A stretch of 16,252 nt of DNA, taken from contig JAAMXP010002533.1 of the NCBI GenBank assembly GCA_019693395.1, positions 1-16,252 on the forward strand, given 5' to 3'. The translations under genes were made by a program, and so were the position numbers. Shown one piece after another: positions 9,555-16,252 of the stretch (the stretch's first letter is position 1; every line of letters begins with the position of its first letter). The DNA is from Ettlia oleoabundans (Eukaryota; Chlorophyta; Chlorophyceae; Chlamydomonadales). Under the pieces are notes generated by a model that did no database searches, was not told the DNA's origin, and saw only the letters and a list, made by a program, of their open reading frames with translations.

Positions 9555-11363
9555 TTACAGTTCTGCCAGCTTGGCTGCAAGTTGTTCGAAATCCCTCACA
9601 ACCAGCTGGGGCTGTGCCGGTAGGAAGGAAGTGTACGAGTCCCAAGCATCTCGCTGCACATACGCCGCTTGAAGCCCCGCCTGCACAAGTCAAATAACGT
9701 GAAATGATAGTCAGCTAGAGGCGGCCTGCTCTCCAGCCAAGGTTGGGCAGGCCGTTTCCTCTGCTGGCTTCCTCAACCCATGCCTTCTTTCAATAACGTG
9801 GGAGCCATGAATGTGGTACATCCCAGCATAGCAAAGCAGAAGCCAGGTGTTGGCAAGGCTAAATCAGTTCACACGGAAGGGTCTCCGCACCTGCATTGCT
9901 CCGAAGCAGTCCCAGGGGTGGGATGCCACCATCATTACCTGCAAGGCGGGGATAAGACGAGGGAAAGCATAATGCATCCTTTGTATCGAGGGCAGGGCAG
10001 AGAGAGCAATGCACCTCTATACCTGCAGGGCTGGGATGAAGCAAAAGACATCAACCCCGCTCTGGGCGTGAGACAATGCAACATCTCCCAGCCTGAACAA
10101 CCGGAAACAACCGATTCATGCCTTGTACAAAAACTTTGCCTCTCACCTCCTCCGGCCGCAACCCCAGCTGCTGCGCTGCCCAGGTGTAGCTTTGCGGGGC
10201 GGGTTTCCAGGCACCAGCCATGTTTATATCTAGCAAATGGCTGAAGGCGCCCTCAGCGCCAGCCTTCTGCAGCACGCTGCGCGCGATGAGCTCCGCTGCA
10301 GGCACAACAGCGATGGCAGCAGCAGTGCAGTTGAGGTGGGGCGGTTGTGGGGTATTGAGGCAGCGGGCTCGGAGCCCAAAGTGACGGACCTGATGTACTG
10401 GGTGGCAGGCAGAGGGCAGCCAAAACGAGAACGCCTCTTAGCGCGGTTCTTTTGCTGCCTTCCCTCAATCCACGCCCAGCCATGGTTTCCTTTCTCACTT
10501 TCACTGGGTGGCAGAAAACCGCCTGCCATCTGTCAACCCGGGCACCGGCAGCCGTCTGTCATACTTGGAGGCATACGACAGCAGTGGGTCGGGCTGTCCC
10601 GCCCGAGGGAGGGAGCAGCCCGAGGAAGCACGCGATCTGACTGAAGAGGGTTCCAAACGACAGCAGGTACGGCGGGGGTACAAACTCACCTGAGCCGTTG
10701 GTCAATACCGCCAGCTTCAATCCCGCAGCATGCAATGCACGCAGCCCTGTGCTGGCGTCAGGAAAAAGATCTGCATGGGACCAGGCTGCCACCACCTTTG
10801 CTATGGCATCTTCTGCTGACAGCCTGCAGGCAGGCCAGGTGGGACAGTGAGACAAGAAGCGGAGCAGCGCGGTGGCGGTGTGGGTGGGGCATCTGTTGAG
10901 TAAACAAACCCGCCTGGCAGATTTGGTAAGGCAAACTGTATACAGCACTGCAAGTCACAAAGATCAGAGCAAGAGCCTGCAAGGGGTTTTCACTCACTTG
11001 CAGCCGTGGGCAGCAAGCAGGCCGGCTAGGTGGTGCGTGGCAAAGGATTTGAAGGGCTGGAAGGATCCGGCCAGCTGGGCGGCAAAGCTGTCGCGCAGCA
11101 CCCTGGAAAACCACACCTGCACGGTAAGGTAAGAGATGCGGGTTGCGGACTTTTGTAACAATACCTTCGTGAGGGGGTGCCAGCGGGGCTTGCAGCTACC
11201 GCCCAGCCGATGCCGCCAGCATCCTCGACGCGCGCAACCGCGGTGCTCAACCTACCTCAACAGCGCTGGAGGGTAGCCCCAGCTCCCTGAAAGCGCTTGT
11301 GGCCGAGTCGGCCGGAAACAGGGTGCCGTTCACATCGAAGAGCAGTGCGACGGGTTTCGGCAT
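9555..11363 (-). CDS. HAD-superfamily hydrolase, haloacid dehalogenase type II-like, six exons
   Basis: Exons on the minus strand are 11363-11256, 11116-10998, 10823-10690, 10295-10147, 9938-9891 and 9680-9555, giving 227 residues with consistent phases. An in-frame TAA lies 6 nt before the ATG, which fixes the start. HAD motif I is FDVNGTLF with nucleophile Asp10 and Thr14. The second Asp usual in phosphatases is replaced by Asn12, as in type II haloacid dehalogenases. Arg41 follows in WFSR, motif II is LTNGS (116-120), motif III is AWKPAPQSY with Lys151 and Tyr157, and motif IV is ASHPWD with Asp180. From memory, L-2-haloacid dehalogenase from Pseudomonas uses Asp10, Thr14, Arg41, Ser118, Lys151, Tyr157, Ser175, Asn177 and Asp180. 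Here the Ser175 and Asn177 positions read Ala and His. No transit peptide is seen, so it is probably cytosolic. True substrate is unknown; dehalogenation is an inference. Confidence 0.88.
9739..9784 (+). repeat. Dispersed intronic repeat, copy 1
   Basis: It lies in the last-but-one-exon-to-last-exon region of the HAD gene, in the intron between 9891 and 9938 and the final exon. Its core CTGCTGGCTTCCTCAA is identical to a segment at 13902-13917 in the beta-helix gene. A shared AGAGGCGGCC occurs some 30 bp upstream (9717-9726, and 13879-13888 for the other copy). Confidence 0.55.
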
Positions 11364-12169
11364 CACTTAAGAGATGTTCAACTGTGCAATCGACTGGTGC
11401 GATGCGATGATTGCCGGCTGCCACTGCAATAGCCCCTCTCAGTCTCAGGCCCGCCATGCTGATCTGGCGCCGCCGCCGCCACTACTACCATGACCTGGGT
11501 ATGAGGGGAGCCATGTACACTGCGCTAGTTCGCCAGTATGCAAACCACTCATGATTGCAGTCAGCGAGTGCAGTTTTGGCTGCCTTCACTACCTGGTGCA
11601 TTCTTCGTGGCAGCATGCCAGCCATGCAGTCTAGACTGTGTACTGTAGTTGACCTGCCACTGGTGGCTGGCGTGATGGGTGAGAGCAACATAGTGAGCGC
11701 ATGCATACTGCCTATGAGAAACACAGCAAGAGTCACGAGCAACCTTTGTGGAACCAGACCTTCAACTGGGCAACAGATCACGTTGAGGATGCGTTGACAG
11801 GTTGCCCCCAGCCTACCCGAACCAGCACCACTGGCTAGTGAGGATACATTCTGCATCCACGCAATCATGTCGAGATCTAGGCACATTACAGTTCAATGCT
11901 AGGAAATGCCTCATTATCAATGTTCCAACCATATGGTTGATGGGCAGCTGGCGCCGCGCTGGTGGGGGCTGACAGCCCGCGGTAATCGGTCCCGCTGCCA
12001 GGTCAGCGAGCTGGAGGGATAAGCCCTACCAACTCCGTGCGTCCATGTAAGCGTGCCGCCTCTTCCGAGGTCCCTTACGGACTCCTGCAGAGCTATAGGA
12101 ACAGAATTTGGAGGGAGGAGCGGGAACGCTACCATCTGGGATCTTCTGGCCGGGTAGCATAAGCGGGCT
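11364..12169. promoter_or_regulatory. Divergent intergenic region between the HAD and beta-helix genes
   Basis: These 806 bases separate two divergent start codons and should hold both promoters and 5' leaders. An ATG frame at 11458 encodes a basic peptide (MLIWRRRRHYYHDLG) before a possible donor GTATGA, but its phase does not fit the beta-helix exons. The minus-strand frame over 11485-11886 shows no family motif. I identify no TATA box with confidence and no RNA gene. Confidence 0.45.
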
Positions 12170-15100
12170 ATGGTCACGATTCAGGTGCGTTGAACGTCTG
12201 CAAACGTCCCATAGAATGCTGCATTAGTTGTGCAGCGCCGCTTTTGGGATGAGGGCGCATGTGGAGCGGCGCCGCATGTGCGCAGGTTCCGCTTTGCAGA
12301 GTCATTGCACCCCTCAACGGTGCTGTGATGCCGTGCATTCCGCGCAGGTCCCCGGCAGGGCTGCCGCCGCCGTGCTGGTGGCAGTGGCGGTAAGCCTCCT
12401 GCTGCCGTTCCCCTCCGCCGCCGCCACCAGCAAGCTCTGGGGCGTCAACGGTAACAACTGGACGCCGAGTGGCCGGCTCATGGACTTTAGTTTCGCTGGT
12501 AAGCGCATCAGACTGCAATACTTATGCTAGAACGTGCAACTACCGTGGGTCTCATATCGTAGTTCGTATTTTCAGTCAGTACGGGCATCGGTTCCCGCTT
12601 CTAAGGCTTTCGTTGGCGCCTCATGTGTGCGTACATTTCCCACCCCGAACGGCACCCAACCCAAAGAACATCTTTGCAGCACAGTCAGTGGGCTTCGGAT
12701 CAACCACAGTGCCCTCACTTCTCAGCACCACAAATAGCAAAGACCGACCCACCAGGCACCGAGTCCTCGGCTGCCAAATCGTACTGCCCCCCCACCCCCA
12801 CCCCAATCTACCCCACCCCACCGCCCCGCAGGCTACCGCCAGGGAAATGCGCCCCTTCCGGACCCGCCTGTCACCAGATCAGTGCTGCAGTTCAAGCGTG
12901 GAGGCAAGAGCGACACAGACATGCTGCAAGCAGCCCTGGCCTGGGCACACAAGCAGCCAGTGACCAAAAGTGAGCGCGCTGCGGTATGTATATGTTTGAC
13001 AACCCTCAGCGCCGTGCTGTGCTGCCCGGGACAAATACAGCTTCGGAAGCATGCAAGGCTGATGTCGTCCATGAGTGTGTGGTCCCGAAGGGTTATCCCC
13101 CTTACATTTAGCCGACCCCCCATTCCCACACTAGCACACTAGCCCCTCTAGCGCCCGCGCCGCCCCCCCCTCCCCCCCCCCAGAGTACACTGTGCTGTAC
13201 ATCCCCAAAGGCACCTACACCCTCACCCGGCCCCTCACCATCAAGCGCCCACGCATTGTGCTGCGTGGGGCCGGCATGGGTCAGACCGTGCTATACATTC
13301 CCAAGAGCCTAACCGACATCTACGGCCCGGACCGTACCACTGAGACGGGGGGATACGTAAACTGGGGTGAGCGGGTGGTTGTTGCAGGATAGCACATTCG
13401 TTGCCACCCTGTCGTGCTGTCGTGCGTGCTATGCTATGCATGCTGTGCTGTATCTTCTTGGTCTGATCCACACGCTTGTTCGTGGTCTTTCACCTTAGTG
13501 TGACTGACGCCCTGCGGTCTGTGAAACCGTGCCTACAGAGCCTTTTTAGGCACGGCTATAAAGCGGTCATCAGTCCTACAACAGTGGTGGCTGAAGGCTG
13601 CCGTGGTGGCGGGGTTGGGGCTGGGTGCTGTTCAACCTGCCGTGACTGAGCAGGCCCAGGCGCCTAGGTGGCATCTGTCCCACCGCTGAGTAGTGGGGTG
13701 GTGGGTGATGTGGTGGGTGTTGGTCCGTGTGCTGCGCAATCTCACACGCCAGAAGCAGCGGCAGCGCAGCTTGAGTGGAGTGGGCAAATGCATGTTTCGT
13801 GGCAGGGTGTGGCCTCAAGTAGCAGAGGGATACCTCGATAGGCAGCATGAGGCCCCCATGAGCACATGGTAGCCCGCAAGAGGCGGCCCTAGGGCCTTTC
13901 CTCTGCTGGCTTCCTCAATCCACGCCCAAGGGCGTATTCTTTCTTTCTTTCTTTCCCCACCGAGCACATCATCAAGCGGGTGCAGCCCGTTCCTCCCGCA
14001 GCGTTCAGCTTCTTTGAATCTGAGTGTGGCAGGAGCACCCCTGTGTCGCCAGGGCAGGCAGCCCAGAACACAATCCTAGGCAGGCCTCCTCGGCTACCAT
14101 GTGCCGCCCTCCTTGCCGCAGGAGGTTTCCTCACAATCAAGGGGAGCACCCGCAAGGGTCCAGTGCTGGCCACTGCCACTGGCAGGGCGGAGCGGGGCGA
14201 TTTCACCGTGACGGTGAGACCAGTTGGAGCAGCAAGTTGCAGCAAAATCAGGTTGCAGTACATAAAGACATGGAACGTGGGCTCAACCAGTATAACATTG
14301 GTAACTTATCACAATGCACTGGTCGGCACTGAACAGGCCAAGAACCTGCTGACCACTGGGCCTGGGACCTTGGCAACAACTTCCAATATCCGTTGTTCAG
14401 GCTGTTGGCAGGGTATTTCTCATGATCACTCCGTGTTGAATATACTGTGCTGATTCTGCTGGGATAGGACTGTTTTCCAACAACACCATTGGGTCTGGGT
14501 TGGGCCGGGCTTTGGCACCCTCCACTGGGATTTCCTTGGGTGAGGCACCGTTGCCCTGAAGACCCACCCCTCGCCGACATGTTGACACCCAATATCTGCA
14601 GCACACCATTGGATGTTTTGCGCCCTGTCCTAACCCTTCCTGTGCAGGTCCACAGTGCGAGAGCATTGCGTGTGGGTCAGTACGTGGACACCTGGTGGAC
14701 GGACATTGGTGGAAAGTTCCACAGCATCCAGTGAGATGGCCGCCTGCTGGGCAGCTGTTGCAGCGTTCTGGGTGCCAACTGTTGCATTTCGATGGGTGCT
14801 GCTTGCTTGTTGATTCCGCAGGGCAGTCCTGACTGTTGCGCTTTTAGGGCGATGCTGACTGCTGCATTCTAACTGCGCCATGCTGTGCGTGCCTTGCAGT
14901 CTGGGTGCCAACTGGAAAGCGCCAGAGTTGTACAACGGCAAAACGCGCATCCGGTACACATCCAAGGTTGTCAGGATTAGTGGCAATGTGAGGCATGCTG
15001 CTGGCCTACAGGCGCACATGGGTAGCTTGTCACCTGGCGGGTTGGCTGCCTGGTGATGGCCTGGCGGGTTGGATGCTTGGTGATTACCTGGAGGGTTGGC

Positions 15101-15986
15101 TGGCTGGCTGGCAGAGCTGCTGGCTGGCTGCAGGCGGCAGTCAATGCTCCTGGTTGCGACTCACCTGCATTAGCTCACTGTAAATAAGTTTGCTATGGTT
15201 GATAGGTGCTGCCATTGCCTTACATTCCTTTGAAATGCCTACCTATTAGCCATCCCAGAGCCCAGCCAAGCTGCCAAGCATATGCTTTGATATTTACCAT
15301 GCAGAGTGTAAGCTGACCCTGCTATGAATGACTGTTCTTGCAGAGGGTCACCCTTGAGCGCGCCCTGCCCTACCCCATTAAAGCCGGGGTCAACCGCGTG
15401 ACTTTCCACCCACGCTCCGCCACCGTGACTGAGAGCGGGGTGGAGGGAATGACTCTCAACATGAAGTGGGAGCGATACGGCGGACACCACCTGGTGAGTG
15501 ACATGGAAGAAGAGCAGACAATACATGGGTGTAGTTACTGGCTGAGAGTTCTGTTTGGGTGGAGTTCAAGAACGTGGAAGTGGGAGGAATGCAAGTAAAT
15601 GTGGGAGTAAGGTGCGTACCACCTGGTGAGTGCTCCGTGTCGATGATCCCACAGCGTCGAGAAAAGAAGGCGTAGTAAAAAGTCACGTTGCAATCTGTGT
15701 GCTTTCTTTGTAAACTGGCTCTGCTTTTTGATAGCTTGCCCCACAAGCAACCTTTCAGCTGGCCTGCTTCCGCTCTTCACCAGCTGCACCTCAACGTCCT
15801 TAGCTCAAGCTCTGTACTTGCTCCATCATTTCCTTGTTGCAATTTTTTTCAGTTTGTTATCCGTTGCTTTACATCAGTTTCTTGTGCACCAGCTTTGTTC
15901 CCAGAAAATTTTGGAAAAAAAAAACAGTATCTTTGCCGTGCAGGAGCGTGGGTGGAATGGCGTAGAGCTGATGGGAGTCTACGACT
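12170..15986 (+). CDS. Secreted pectate-lyase-superfamily (right-handed beta-helix) protein, 3'-incomplete, nine exons visible
   Basis: The exons are 12170-12184, 12348-12498, 12832-12969, 13184-13366, 14122-14213, 14648-14730, 14900-14987, 15344-15493 and 15944-15986. All phases fit, giving 314 residues, and the gene continues past the right edge. The N-terminus is a classic signal peptide: a short basic n-region, hydrophobic AAAAVLVAVAVSLLLPF (10-26), and a likely cleavage near SAAATS. Next come MDFSFAGYRQGNAPLP (about 50-65) and FKRGGKSDTDMLQAAL (about 76-91). They match the 'DFSYAGY ... GDG.TD' opening of Pectate_lyase_3-type proteins. The first helix coil follows with LYIPKGTYTLTRPLTI and LRGAGMGQTVLYIP, then TGRAERGDFTVTV and VDTWWTDIGG. 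The start is fixed by an in-frame TAG 15 nt upstream. It probably acts on, or is part of, extracellular polysaccharide. Catalytic residues would lie in the missing 3' half, so enzyme activity is unproven. Confidence 0.85.
13527..13555 (+). repeat. Intronic hairpin with perfect 9-bp stem
   Basis: CCGTGCCTA (13527-13535) pairs perfectly with TAGGCACGG (13547-13555) across an 11-nt loop that ends in a T run. It lies in the 755-nt intron of the beta-helix gene. Function is unknown, and it may be incidental. Confidence 0.6.
13879..13928 (+). repeat. Dispersed intronic repeat, copy 2
   Basis: It has the same core as the copy in the HAD gene (9759-9784): CTGCTGGCTTCCTCAA, then a CCACGCC-like end. 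AGAGGCGGCC precedes both copies. A third partial copy at 10452-10478 reads CTGCCTTCCCTCAATCCACG. A (TTTC)4 microsatellite follows at 13937-13954. Confidence 0.55.
15033..15112 (+). repeat. 27-bp tandem repeat, about three copies, in a beta-helix gene intron
   Basis: Successive units begin CCTGGCGGGTTGG (15033), CCTGGCGGGTTGG (15060) and CCTGGAGGGTTGG (15087), each followed by a CTGG/CTTGG-rich half. The last unit decays into a GGCT run reaching about 15132. It lies inside the 356-nt intron 14988-15343. Confidence 0.75.
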
Positions 15987-16007
15987 GTGAGCAGCTGCTT
16001 ATGCCAA

Positions 16008-16130
16008 ATCCCTGCAGCCCTGTGGCCCGTGGCCCTGCAGCGCTGTTGGCCTGCAGCCTTGCATCCCTGCAGCCTTGCAGCCCTGTAGCCTGCAGGCATG
16101 TCCCCTGTAGCCTTGCTGTCCTTGCACCCG
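16008..16130 (+). repeat. Degenerate CCTGCAGCC minisatellite
   Basis: Irregular units resembling CCCTGCAGCCTTG or CCTGTAGCC recur about ten times just after the last visible exon of the beta-helix gene, in what must be an intron. Spacing varies around 8-15 bp, so this is an interrupted repeat rather than a clean array. Confidence 0.7.
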
Positions 16131-16252
16131 TTCTTGCTGGCATGGTTGAAAACATTGACGGCACCGGCGTATTGTCGAGCAATAACGCAGCTGCATTCTG
16201 CCTCCGCTGCGTTGCCAAGTCACAATACTTGGTATCACATTACAATGAAGCC

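Noticed and set aside
11458..11498. Basic peptide frame before GTATGA as first exon of the beta-helix gene
   Set aside because: The phase does not match the acceptor at 12347, and the MVTIQ exon fits exactly.
16140..16252. Possible tenth exon of the beta-helix gene (frame with NIDGTGVLSSNNAA)
   Set aside because: No acceptor in the required phase precedes it convincingly, so the intron is left open to the window edge.

Overview
The window is nuclear DNA from a eukaryote, most likely a chlorophyte green alga. All four recognisable genes are cut by many short GT-AG introns and can be rebuilt only by splicing. Base composition is moderately GC-rich, with alanine-rich plastid transit peptides. 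A TGTAA pentamer, the green-algal poly(A) signal, lies at the 3' end of two genes. Two homologues (AlgH/YqgE-type and DUF1350) are of the plastid-associated kind found across the green lineage. Genus and species cannot be read from the sequence.

Layout: (1) 1-423 is the probable 3' flank of the first gene. (2) 424-3118, minus strand: a six-exon AlgH/YqgE (DUF179, UPF0301) protein with a predicted transit peptide and a charged C-terminal tail. (3) 3119-3320: a 202-bp shared divergent promoter. (4) 3321-6598, plus strand: an eight-exon DUF1350 alpha/beta-hydrolase-like protein, also with a predicted transit peptide, and a TGTAA signal at 6877. (5) 6599-9554: no confident gene. It holds one candidate minus-strand terminal exon (7264-7413), a fold-back repeat family (8234-8508) and two weak plus-strand candidates. 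(6) 9555-11363, minus strand: a six-exon type II haloacid-dehalogenase-like HAD hydrolase of 227 residues, in which most catalytic residues of that family can be seen. (7) 11364-12169: a second divergent intergenic region. (8) 12170 to beyond the right edge, plus strand: a secreted pectate-lyase-superfamily (right-handed beta-helix) protein, of which nine exons and 314 residues are visible.

Genes 2 and 4 are divergent and both look plastid-targeted, so co-expression is plausible. The HAD and beta-helix genes are also divergent but show no obvious shared pathway. I see no operon, CRISPR array, rRNA, confident tRNA or intact transposon. The least explained material is in the introns and intergenic DNA: a copied splice-acceptor/exon-start in the AlgH gene, a copied splice donor in the beta-helix gene, a short repeat recurring in introns of two genes, a textbook G-quadruplex motif, cytosine-only acceptor tracts and the fold-back element. 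All gene models were spliced by eye from frame continuity, splice consensus and family motifs. Exon phases close without error in all four, but no transcript evidence was available.
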